Assembly: GCA_025345505.1 (NCBI GenBank)
Contig: JANVCC010000056.1
Span: 744,001-808,000 of the forward strand
DNA length: 64,000 nucleotides
Direction: 5' to 3'
DNA from: Todiramphus chloris collaris
Lineage: Eukaryota > Chordata > Aves > Coraciiformes > Alcedinidae
Position numbers and translations under genes: made by a program. This document shows, one piece after another, positions 51,134 through 61,830 of this stretch (positions are counted from its first letter, which is position 1; each line of letters starts with the position of its first letter). Under the pieces are notes generated by a model, which saw only the letters and a list, made by a program, of their open reading frames with translations, did not search any database and was not told where the DNA came from.

Positions 51134-51730
51134 TAAAATATATATCTTCGATGAACCATATGCATACATGATATAGAACAGGAATACATGTTGTTCCTGG
51201 TTGTTGCCACCATACATTTAAGAACATTAGCACAATATTTAATATTCAATTTGAATGTTACATAATCTTTTGTCAACCTTTCTTCTTTAAACCTCCCCTA
51301 CTCTTGTCACACTGTGCTTTGAATATTTTCTGAATATCAAGAGAACACTTTTTTTTATACCCGTGTTTGTAAAACTTGTTGTTCTTATAGGTTATACAAA
51401 TTCATCAAAATAAGATAAACTGTCTAGACACATTCTATCATGAGAGAGAATTTAGGGATCAGTTGGAGAAACTAGTGAATCAATCTGTTATTTATATGAC
51501 ATTAATCTAGAAGAATTAGTGTTTTGGCATTATTTCGTTTTGGTTTGTGACCTCTAAGTAATCGAGAATATAGAAGAAATAACAGACACACTGAACTTCT
51601 AAAAAAAGCTCTCAAGAATCCTAAAATGTTATTAAAAATTAATCTAGTAGTACTCCTCCAGATTTAGTAACACTGTCGGACATCTTTCTCATATAAGAAA
51701 GGCTACTGGAATCTGTGACCTCAGTATAGA
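51134..51730. other. Non-coding stretch, no gene recognised
   Basis: AT-rich DNA between two CR1 pieces, with no recognisable content. Confidence 0.5.
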
Positions 51731-51775
51731 TAGAATCATAGAACGCATTGGGTTGGAAGGAGACAGTCAAATCCT
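51731..51775 (-). mobile_element. CR1 3' tail fragment
   Basis: AGAATCATAGAACGCATTGG then GTTGGAAGGAGAC is the reverse complement of the CR1 3' terminus, including the AGAATCAT tail repeat. Only about 45 bp can be matched, so this is either a severely 5'-truncated insertion or an end cut off from a larger copy. The neighbouring fragment at 50748-51133 lacks exactly this tail, but its 3' end faces away from this position, so the two are not simply one split element. Confidence 0.7.
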
Positions 51776-52451
51776 AGCCCAAATGTGTGGGTGAATGCAC
51801 TGAAAGATTGCTGAAAGTCTACTGTATTTAATCAGACTATTTTACTTACTAAGTCTGTTGAGATTAAGAACTGTATGTAGTGAAAACTCAAGAGTTATGA
51901 TTTTATGCAGAGTGATTCATGGTAAAACTCCACTGCAATTTTCTAAAAAGACAGATCAATACTCCAATGCACTAAATGACTAAGTTAATGTTATTAAGCA
52001 TCATAACATCATTTAATAACATCAGGCATGCAGGCTAAGCTTGTTTAAAAAATATTTGTCATTATATGTCAGCAACTGAATAGCAATGTTCATCATAAAG
52101 AATTGAAATCTGTCTGAAATATTACTTAAATGCTTTAGCTTCTTTCCCCCAAGAAAGATAGTGTAAGCTAATTACAATTTGTTGAACTTAAATGTGAAGA
52201 GTCATATCCATCTTATTTCACTTTTATGTGAAGGGAACCTTTTCCCCACAATTTATTTGCTAAGCTCTCTATTTCAAGCATTTGATTCTACTGTAATTTA
52301 GAAAATTAGTTCTCCATAACAGTAAATTCAATGGAATTATTTCAAGAGAGTAAAAATGTTTTCAGCAGTTACTACTGCTATTTTTATTTCATTGAGTTAC
52401 CTGGCACTTGACTGAAAAGGTGGTAGAGGGATATTAAAAACAGTGTAAATA
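51776..52451. other. Non-coding stretch, no gene recognised
   Basis: AT-rich, no recognisable content. Confidence 0.5.
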
Positions 52452-53655
52452 AACACAGAATCACACAGAAAGTACATGCTCAGACAGTCATCTAGTTAAA
52501 TTTTAAACATCTCCAAGGATGGGGATTTCACAGTCTGTCTTGGCAACTACGCCAGTGATTAAACACTGTGTGATTTGGTTTTTTTTTTTCTTTTTTCTTC
52601 TTACTTTCAGCTGGAATTTCCTTTGTAGTTTGTAATTGTTGCCTCTTGTACTTTCACTGTGCATCTCTCAGAAGAATATTGTTCCCTCTTCTCTATAATT
52701 CTTTACATAGTGGAAGGCAGCAATTAGATCTCTCCTTAGATTTTCCTCAGACTAAACAATCACAGTTCCCACAGTCTTTCATCATACCTCCTATACTCCA
52801 GGCCCCTAAGCATCTTAAAAGTCTTGCAGTGGACTCTCTCCAGTTTGTCAATGTCCCTTTCACTGGGGATGACCAAAATTGGACATTGTGTTCCAGAAAT
52901 ACAATCAGAAGTGCTGAAGGAAGGGGAATATTCACTTTTGTAACCCTACTGCCTCAATTTTTACTAATGCAGCCAAGTGTGTGTTCACTTCCAATTACTA
53001 AAAGGTCACATTGCTAATTCACATTCCATATGTCCATAAGGACCCCCAAGTCCTATTCTGCAGAGCTGCAGGCAATTCCCAGCCTGAACTGATACATGGA
53101 GTTGTTCCCTCCCAGGTGCAGCATCTGTTCCCCCATCTATATAACGGTGCACTTTGTTACATTATCCTACTATAGATGATGTTCAACAGTCTCAGTCCTG
53201 CTACTTGATCCCTGAACAAAACCATTCATAATGGGCAACCCTGAATGCAAACCATTGACTACTACACTTTAAGCCAGAAGGCCAGCCAGTTTTTACCCTG
53301 TTAGTCCACCTAGATAGCTCATATCTCCCTACCTGTCTAGATGAATTCTACAGAATACTGTCAAAAGCCTTGATAAAGTCAAGATGAAATAATTTAATGT
53401 TCTCTCCTCATCCACAAAGTCAGTCATCCCACTGTAGAAGACAATCAAGTTGGTCAGGCAGGATATGTGTTTGGGAAATCCACACTGTCTTCTTCTTCTT
53501 CCCTGTGGCCTGAAGTAAGTATGTAATGCCACACCTTCTACTCTTTCACCTTCAAGGTGAGGTGTGACACCTGCCTTTTTTCTAGTCATTGGGAGCCTTT
53601 CTTGATTACCACAGTTTTCCAAAGCTCATAGAGCAGACAGTTTCCTCAGCATCTT
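52452..53655 (-). mobile_element. CR1 LINE, 1.2-kb degraded copy (antisense)
   Basis: The left end ACACAGAATCACACAGAA is the CR1 3' octamer tail; then ATCTCCAAGGATGGGGATTT, GTTGCCTCTTGTACTTTCAC, AGATCTCTCCTTAGATTTTC, GTGGACTCTCTCCAGTTTGT, TTGTTCCCTCCCAGGTGCAG and AAAAGCCTTGATAAAGTCAA follow in CR1 antisense order. The minus-strand frame at about 53340-53460 reads SCLTNLIVFYSGMTDFVDE, the segment just before reverse-transcriptase motif A. A pyrimidine-rich block (about 52578-52611) interrupts the 3' part. The section around 53160-53320 is shortened relative to a full RT domain, where motif C is expected. It is older than the 45.6-kb copy and belongs to another CR1 subfamily. Confidence 0.88.
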
Positions 53656-55881
53656 TTTTTTTCCACCTACATTGTTCTATGAACTTGTATATGTCTATTT
53701 TTATATACTTTTTCTTCTTTGAATATCAAAACCTTTTTCTGAGAGGAAGGGTAACATTTATCCAGTTAAGCAGATTTGAATATTTACACTATGCAAGTAT
53801 TCAGTGGTAAACCCATATTAGCATACTGCAACAGCACACATTGGCACTGAGTGTTAAACCACGGAAATATCCGTATTTCTAGGAATTACCTTACTTATCT
53901 ACTTCTTTAGAATTAAAAAGTTCATTTTACAGGGCAAAGCTGCATTTAGATTACAGCTTCCTTTAGCTTCCGTGCTGCCTGAGGCTTAAACCAGAACCAC
54001 TGTCCTCCTTCCTTGTGTTTGCAATGGAATGGAAGCAGGGACTTCAGCTTTATTACTAAGAATAATGAAGAGTTTCAGGCAGGCAAATATAGAAGTTTGC
54101 ATGCATTAATGAATCAGGATTTTCTCAGTCTCCTTGTCAACTACTCTTGTAGCATTTTCTGGAACTTTTCCAGACAACATTCTGTTGCAGAAAAGCAATT
54201 CAAATGTATGAAAAAAAAACAACTTTGCTACCCATGTACCTTCACATGCAATCTCTGAGTGCAGATTCACAGCTACAACAAGAAAGAAATCAATTGCAAA
54301 TCAAAGCAGCAAAGTCGAAGCTGCAAAACAAACTAAAAATACATATACTTCCAGCGTATGTATTTTAGACCTTTATAAAAAGTATATATACAGATGTAAA
54401 AACAGGAGGCATTTATACATCACTTTTCCTGGCATTTATTGTTCTTTTGATCTTTCACAGTTTACTGATGCTTCACAGATATCCAACATTATATATGAAA
54501 TTAGAATATAACTATATTCCACTGCATAATGTAAAAGCATTCGAATCTGTGATTGTCGAACATTTGATTTGTACTGATAAAAGTGTGAACTTACAAAAAA
54601 ACCCCCACAGGATTTGAAGGGAACAAGAGAGGCTTGCAAGGTCTGCAAACATCTTGATCTAAGCTCAGAATGATTCTGAAAAAAGATGTACTCGAACAAC
54701 AATAAAATTGCCTTCTTTCAGTGTTTCAGAACTGAGTCAAAACAGGGAAAACATTTATCAGGTCTTTTTATCAGTCTGTGCCTAGTTTGTCATAGAATTA
54801 CACTTCAGTTCCAAAGAATAAATTTGAGCACAAGGAGATGCAAAGAATTACATAGCATTCTTTCCTTTGCTACCTTCTAGCATTCCACTCGCATAGAAAT
54901 TCAGTGTCCTTAAGATTAATATTGTCAGAACTCTTTAAGGACTTGTAATCCGACAGTCAACCTTTGCCTTGTTATTATCTTAAACATTGTTAGACTTATT
55001 TTTTTTTTAATCAAAAATGTTATAAAACCCCAGAGGGCTGGACTGAAATAATTACATGGCATACATACATCCCAAATGCAGGGGTGAAAAAAAATACATC
55101 TCAGGTTTTAGTTAAATAGAAATCTCTTGCACTGATAGGAAAATGATGACCTAAGAGGTCATTTTCACCTCTACTTTATGTAAGTATATGAAAAATCTAC
55201 TTTTCCATAGTAAAGAATGCATCTTTGGGAATCTGAATTAAATACAAAACTATGTCAGTACTATAGCAATAACATTGTGCTTAGAATGTGGGTTATAAAA
55301 AGAAAAATGGAATTTAGGCTATAAAAAGAAATATGAACCAAAGTTTCCCAATCCTCTCCTTTTAAAAAAATCACATGCTTTTCTTTTAAAACCATATACA
55401 TCTTACAGCATCCTTTGTAAAAATCAAGAATGAAATTTTAGTCAAGAAACTGGACTGTGAAATACAAAGACCAGTAAACAGAACTGTTTCATCGGAAGTG
55501 TTTATCAAAATGTTAAAATAAAATAAATTGCAATTTCCTTTTTAACAGAATACCCACAGATTTTAGGATTTTACACAAACTCAGTTTAGGGAAAACAAAG
55601 GAAAACAAAACCAAACATTTCTTTTATAACAGCAAAACTATCAAAAATATAGTGAAATTGATGGACTTTTCATTTATTTTTTTAAAAGTACAAGCAAGTT
55701 CAAAAACTCAAGATCAAATAAAAATACTTTAAATTTAACAAAACCATAATGCTTTAATCCACATATGAATTTCCAGTAACTTCTCATAGAAATTCTCTAT
55801 TGCTCCCATTCTATATTCCACAAAGAAAAGTCTGAATTAATAGAATAAAAATTTGATTTCCTTTTGGCCCTAGTTAATGCC
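53656..55881. other. Non-coding stretch, no gene recognised
   Basis: No gene or clear transposon. A near-duplicate TATAAAAAGAAA word occurs twice near 55292-55332. Confidence 0.5.
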
Positions 55882-55975
55882 TACTTCAATGGTAACTTTG
55901 TGCATGACCTTGGGAAAACTTTAATCTTACTCCGTTCTGTCTGGGAAAATAATAGGTCCTCATGAGTGCTACAGA
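55882..55975 (+). repeat. MIR-like ancient SINE fragment
   Basis: TTTGTGCATGACCTTGGGAA, AACTTTAATCTTACTCCGTT and CTGTCTGGGAAAATAATAG follow the MIR core order (TGTGTGACCTTGGGCAA, TTAACCTCTCTG, CTGTAAAATGGGGATAATAATAG). About 95 bp remain. L2 shares no such block in this order, so MIR is preferred. Confidence 0.6.
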
Positions 55976-57529
55976 CTGTAAATTAATTGATTTTCTGAAG
56001 TGTTTGATATTACAGTGGTATCAGCGCAGCATACCAGAAATCATTTGAGAATAACCATCCAAGAATTCTAGTCCCACAGTTTGTTCTATAAAGCCATGTC
56101 ATAACAGGTCTCAAGCACAATGTAGCTGAAACACATTCCATTTCTTGCTTTCTGAATTTCACCTTTGGTGAATTTTACTGCTTTTTTCATGCTACCAAAT
56201 CCATAAGACAACATCATTCTAAAAGAAAGAAAAAAACAACCAAACAAAAAAACCCCACAAACCACCAACCAAAAAAACCCCTAACAATTTTTGCAACCTA
56301 ACAGTATATTAATTTGCAAATTATTGAGACGATATTTGAAGACCTGCAAAAGTAACATCTCTATTCACTAGGAAAAAAACGCAGAAAACAAATTAAGCAA
56401 GTTTATACCCTAAAAAGTATCATATAAGGACTCACCCTTGTGATCCGCATGATTAGTTAACCTATTTCAGAATGGACATTACAAAATCCATGGCTTTCTA
56501 TTTGTTTTTGAATGTAAATGGGTTTCATCCTTTGGTTCTGAAATGACAGTTCACATATTACATTAGCTAGCTACATTTAAAGCTGGATAGTGAGGGAGAG
56601 GTCACAAAAGTTTGATGTACTTTCACATCTAGAATATTATTTCAATTGTCTATAGATTTTGTGAGTGACAGATTTTGTGAATTCAGTCTATAGTTGCAAA
56701 CAGCAGAGTACAAGTCACATCTGTTTATCAGTAGCCTAGTATTTGAAGGTTTGAAATACTCCAAACCATAAATTACGTATCATAGGATATGTATATATGT
56801 ATTAAATGTCTTCTGTGGGCAGCCAGCACCACTCAAAGTAATTTGCAAGTTTTAAAACCTTGCTCTGTTATGTAACTCAAAGAGAAGTTATGTCTACCAA
56901 ACTACTTAGTGAGATCTTTGTCAAATGAAGCTGAATGAACAAAGAAGCATCTCAGAACCAGTTTGACTCCTGTGTTCTAATGAAAGCACACACTTAAATC
57001 TTCCTGCAGGCACTCTTCAGTTCAGCTAGAACTACTTTTCCTACAGATGAGCAAAATCAGACCCTCATTCTTCACAGATAACCCTTCCAGACACATATGA
57101 GAATTACTGTATTTGACTGAAAAAAAGAGCTTATTTATTGCTAATTATTTGGACTGACAAACCTCGAGAACCAGAGCAATATGTTTTCAACATGCACATG
57201 TTTTATATCTAACAGGATAACATTCAAGAATCAGCGTTTGATTTCTCTAGCTGCTCTCACAGGTCACATAGTGAAAAAATGAATCAGTCATGGAGCCTAA
57301 AAGTAAGAAATAAGGATTACCATCATCTGTTGTCACCTGCATCACATAGCATACAATTTCACAGAAACATGGCCATAATCAACACTATAACTTTTAGAAA
57401 TTACTTCACTGAAAACAGTCAAAAACCAAAGCATCCAAAAAAAGCCTCCAGATTTAAATATTTGAAGCAGTGAAAAATACGCCCGCTCTTTTTCCTTTCC
57501 AAAATTTCCTTTCTAAACTATGCATTAAG
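55976..57529. other. Non-coding stretch with one A/C-rich simple repeat
   Basis: 56228-56282 is an A-rich tract with CAACC/CCCC interruptions like that at 2354-2409. Otherwise nothing recognised. Confidence 0.55.
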
Positions 57530-57815
57530 TATCTAATCTGAATTTTTCTAGATTCAGATTCCAGCTACCACATGATCTTAGATCTTTATCAGCTAGATTA
57601 AAGAGCTCTTTACCATCAGAAATTTTTTCACCATGGGAATAACAATATATTTATTACATTTCTTCTCAGTTTTCACTTGTATAAAATAACTAGATAGAGC
57701 TTCTTGTCTTTCATTTCAAGTCAGATTTTCTGACCTTGAATCATTGTTGTGACTTCTGCTGGAACATTTTCCAATTTTCAGCATCTATTTTAAAGCATAG
57801 AGGTCATAGCTATCA
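57530..57815 (-). mobile_element. Ancient CR1 LINE fragment (antisense)
   Basis: TCTGAATTTTTCTAGATTCA, TATCAGCTAGATTAAAGAGC, TCAGAAATTTTTTCACCATG, ACTAGATAGAGCTTCTTG, CCTTGAATCATTGTTGTGAC and TTTTCCAATTTTCAGCATCT match, in order, the antisense C-terminal ORF2 region of an old sauropsid CR1 family. No frame is preserved. It matches the same old type as 34195-34520 and continues further towards the 5' side. Confidence 0.7.
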
Positions 57816-58935
57816 CGGTCTCCTTAATGCAACGTAATACAGCATCACTTATTTTACTTAGTGTTTGATTGTTTATAAACCAAGGAACTTTGCTTGTTAC
57901 AACATTAGTTTGGTATGTCTTGTACTTCTGGCTCTGCACTATGATCCGTAAACACTTTCGGTATCACTGCTTTCTCAGGAATAGCTCACAACTGTAAAGT
58001 TATTTACATTCTTCCTCCTCTGGAGTAACAAGAAAGAATTGGCAGGGGAAAGTGGGATGTGTGCAAATGCTATCTGATGGCTAGACCATCTACCTCGAGA
58101 TTCACTTTCTTGCTCCCATGTAACCCTGGGATACATATCTTCAGAGTCAAATGCTTGATATTATTTAGATATCAAATCCAAATTAAATTATATCAGTGAG
58201 TGTTTGTTACCTAAATCCTTCTGAGATGAGGGTTCTGAACTTTAGGCTTACCATTCAAATTTCAAAGTCATCAGACCTGTCACCCAGGGACTCCTAAATC
58301 CTCCTGTGAGACACACCTTCCCTGTGTAAACTGGTCCATCTGTAATCTGAGTTATGAAAGTTCCTCTGAAAATGTCTGTTTTTTCACTGACTACAGATCA
58401 CTAAATTCCTAGCACCACCACAACACAGACCTTCACACACTGCTAAATTAAATTCATAGAATGTATCAGGTTTTCAGATGTTATACTAGAGATTTATTGT
58501 TCCAATTCTGCACATTATCAAAGAACAATTGCTGTGATAATAGATCATAGTAGTAAATCATCAGAGTGGTGCAATCAGGAATATTCTGGAGACAAGCATT
58601 TTAAATTGTATTTGTGCAAATTAGATCCTTTAAAAAAGTTAATGAAAAAAAAAATCCAATACAATGACATAGTTAAAAGGAGAAAAAAAAAAAATCTTAC
58701 CGATGGTATCTTCAAATGAGGCCAGGAAAATTATTAAGCATGAAATAACATACCAATAATCAGCAATTTTTAAACTTAATGGATTAAATATGTCTATAGC
58801 AGCTCTCAAAGAATGTTTCATTCTTTAGGAATTTTCTGGAACAATAGCTTAATAACATGGTGTCATGAAAATAATCAACAGTTCATAGTTATTTGGCAGA
58901 GAAAGGATTATTGCAATCAGATAGCTTGTTGTTCT
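57816..58935. other. Non-coding stretch, no gene recognised
   Basis: Short unrecognised frames and A runs only. Confidence 0.5.
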
Positions 58936-59340
58936 GCGTCCCACAGACAGGAGGATTTCCTTGAATTGATTCCAGTTAGAGCTTCAAAGTCCTTCCCTTC
59001 CAATCTTACCACCACATTTGTGGGTCTTCTCTAAACCTCTCTAATATTTTAGCATCTTTCTCAAATTATGGATTTCAAAGGAAACCTAGTATTCCAAGAA
59101 CAGTTACTGTACTGTTCCTTACAAAGGTAGTATTCATCTTTCCACCTATTTTTGGTATTATTCTGCTTTTATGCCTTAGGTCACATTAGCCCTTTTAACT
59201 TCCATATTGCTATGATGTTCAGCCAGTTTTCTGCCCTGGCTCCAAATAATTTTCATAATCACTACTTTCCAGTATACCATCTCCTATGTCATAGTTAGGG
59301 TTAGCATTCCAAGTTTCTAGATGACTTTACATTTTGATGT
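58936..59340 (-). mobile_element. Ancient CR1 LINE fragment (antisense)
   Basis: GTGGGTCTTCTCTAAACCTC, TAGCATCTTTCTCAAATTAT, TAGGTCACATTAGCCCTTTT, GATGTTCAGCCAGTTTT, ATAATCACTACTTTCCAGTA, ACCATCTCCTATGTCATAG and TTTCTAGATGACTTTACATT follow the antisense order of the old CR1 ORF2 segment lying 5' of the part seen at 57530-57815. Its left end and the right end of that fragment cover the same consensus block (the -TTCTCTGAACC-CTCCAATTTT-CAACATC- type), so the two are separate insertions. Confidence 0.72.
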
Positions 59341-59720
59341 AAGAAATTAGCTTATTTGTTTCTCTTGATTGACTAATAAATACCATAAAAGTTTTTTGAT
59401 GGGAATGCTATACTTAGGATGTTTATTATAATAAGGATGCTTATTATAATTACTCAACGGGGAGTCTTGATATAAAGTAAGAACTATGTAAGGAAACTTC
59501 AAAAGAATATATCTTTCTTACTGGTTTTGTTTTCTAAAACAATATAAAAATGATACATAGTTAAAGAGGATCAAAAATTTTGCTACGAAGAGAGCATTTT
59601 ATGAGTGTTATACAACTGATGATTTACTGTCAAAACAACCTGCTGAACATATCCTTTTTTTTTTCCTCTCTTTTGTAATCTATAACGAAGTCCAGTGACA
59701 TTATGTCCCCCAACAGCCTG
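59341..59720. other. Non-coding stretch, no gene recognised
   Basis: A short direct duplication of AGGATG-TTATTATAAT words lies near 59417-59449. Nothing else recognised. Confidence 0.5.
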
Positions 59721-59865
59721 AGTAAATTTAACAAATTGTAATGGGAACACTAAATCAATTCAATTTATTTAAACAAGACAAAAGCCCCGAGGAGACATTC
59801 ATGCATTCATTTAAATGACAGCCTCCAAAGTGAGCATCCAAAATAAGCAGTGAAAAAGCCCAACA
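59721..59865. promoter_or_regulatory. Possible conserved non-coding element (weak)
   Basis: High-complexity, A-rich sequence with TCAATTCAATTTATTTAAAC, AAGCCCCGAGGAGACA and TTCATGCATTCATTTAAATG, a mixture of octamer/homeodomain-like words typical of vertebrate conserved elements. Only a cross-species alignment could confirm it. Confidence 0.2.
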
Positions 59866-61184
59866 AAACAAAGCAATTTAAGAAGTATATACAGTGTGCC
59901 TATTGGTAGATCTAGGACTATTTTGATAGATCTAGGACTTTATAAAAATGAAAATGAAAATGCATATCACTGAACACCAATGAGTTGCTATTTAGACAAA
60001 CTATAATTAGGACCATACCTCAGAAAATTTTCATTTTGAATGTTTAAATGTATAGGTGTATTTAGAATGCTGGTATGTAAAATACAAATCTCAGCATAAT
60101 CAGTTCAGTCTATGCATGGGTCCCTGAGCAAATCCAAAGGCAGAAAGCAAAATAAATCAAACAGAAATATGTCACATTGTTTGACATTTAAGTTAAACAG
60201 ACAAAAAATTACACCACATACATGATCACAGGAATGAATTTGTAACAATGAAAACCAGGAAGTTAAACCTAAGGGTCTTTCACAAGAACATAATTTCCCA
60301 CTAATGTGTAGAAATAATCTTATTTTATTCAATAATAATTGATAAAGTAATTAAGAAAATACACAAAAAGCTAAAAAATGGTGCTTAGAAGTAAAAAACC
60401 CAACAAAACAAAAAAAGACCCACCACAGAAATATTGTTTTCTTCTGAAAAGGACTATGCTCAAATGCATCTTTTGCAAAAATCATTCTGGAATTCAAAGT
60501 CAAGTTGAAATGAGAACAGCTTGTTATATCTATTTTTTAGGCTATCATTTGTAGAAGGCTTATATTACATTGTACTTAAACTGGAAGGTCTGTGACAGAT
60601 GGCCCACTAATGCAGACTGCAAAGTCATCTGCATAAAAAAAAACACTGGAATCTACAAGGAATCACAAGGACCACTAATTTGCCTGAAGAGGAAAGAGTA
60701 TCACAATACTTGGAACCCTCTGGGGCACCTTGTTAATTATTACAGGGTCACATTTCAATGTAAGATTTTGTTCTTTACTCTAGAGCTAATTTACAGTCAG
60801 TTTGGTCTATGGTTCTCAAAGCCCAAGGCCAAAAAAAAGAATTTACAGTAAAAGCTTGTGAAGGACAATTTGAGAGTTTTCATTAGTAGAAATCAGCTTG
60901 CCATTATTGGTGAATAACTAGAGACTGAAAACTTGTCCCAATCCACATGATCCTGAAGTCTAAATTCCAGCTTATAAAAAAGGGGGGGGGGGGGGGGAAC
61001 CCAAACAAAAAAACCAAGCCATCAGTTAATAGCAGTGTCATTCATTCATAGCTTAAATTCAGCCTGCACTTTGAAATAAGTTTTTTTAAAACTGTATTAC
61101 ACCATTATAGGCTTCCTTTTTGTGATTGGGTTTGTACAGGAGCTCTTTGTGTATCAATCCTAGCCTCTTGGCAGTTTTGCTTCA
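59866..61184. other. Non-coding stretch, no gene recognised
   Basis: TAGATCTAGGACT is directly repeated at 59907-59919 and 59927-59939 (20-bp spacing). The frame at 60570-60851 is unrecognised. It contains the poly(G) tract listed separately. Confidence 0.5.
60982..60997 (+). repeat. Poly(G) tract, 16 G
   Basis: Sixteen consecutive G preceded by six A and followed by an A/C-rich tail. Mononucleotide G runs this long are rare in AT-rich vertebrate DNA. The run can form a quadruplex by itself and its length is easily misread. Confidence 0.9.
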
Positions 61185-61521
61185 CTTCCTTTTTGTAAAG
61201 ATGCATCACTTCTGAGCTTGGAGGAGGTGATCCTTGAACACTAACCAGCTTTCTTGGGCCCCTCTTCCCTCCAAGACTTTATCCTATGGTACTCTACCAA
61301 GCAGGTCCCTGAAGAGGCCAAAATCTGGTCTCCTGAAATCCAGGGTGGTGAGTGTGCTGTGCACCCTCCTCACTGCCCTAAGGATCTTGAACTCCACCTT
61401 TTCATGGTAACTGCAGCCAAGGTTGCCCTCAAGATTTACGCTCCCCACCAACCCCTCCTTGTTGGCTGTCTCCATTTAAGGCTCAGGGCAAGCCCACATG
61501 AAACACAGAGCAGGATTTATC

Positions 61522-61527
61522 TTTATT
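61522..61527 (-). terminator. LTR polyadenylation signal AATAAA
   Basis: TTTATT on the plus strand gives AATAAA on the minus strand, 55 bp before the 3' end of the LTR and downstream of its TATA-like box. Confidence 0.6.
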
Positions 61528-61820
61528 AGCCCTCTTCCCACCTCCCTGCAAAGGGGAGTGGAATAAGAAAAATAAGAAAAAAGAAAAATGCCCACTCAAG
61601 ACTGGAAGTTAAGCCTATAACAGATTCAATGAATAACAAGTGAAAAACAGAAGAAAAAAAAAAAAAAAAGAATATAAAGGGAAGAAGGATATAGAACTAT
61701 ATACAAAACCCAATCTTGGATGATGATGGATCACACAGCACAAGGAGTTAGGCCCGGCTGGGCTGAGATGCCATCCAGCAACAGAGTGTGGGAAAGAAAA
61801 ACCCCGCTGAACGTCCGGTC

Positions 61821-61830
61821 TCCTTATATG
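61821..61830 (-). promoter_or_regulatory. LTR TATA-like box
   Basis: Minus-strand CATATAAGGA, about 110 bp inside the 5' end of the LTR, with GC-richer sequence around it. Position and spacing to the AATAAA fit an LTR U3-R arrangement. Activity is unknown. Confidence 0.55.

Noticed and set aside
52646-53017. 123-codon plus-strand frame
   Set aside because: It is the antisense of the CR1 copy at 52452-53655.
61254-61529. 91-codon plus-strand frame
   Set aside because: Antisense to the CR1 endonuclease remnant and runs into the LTR.
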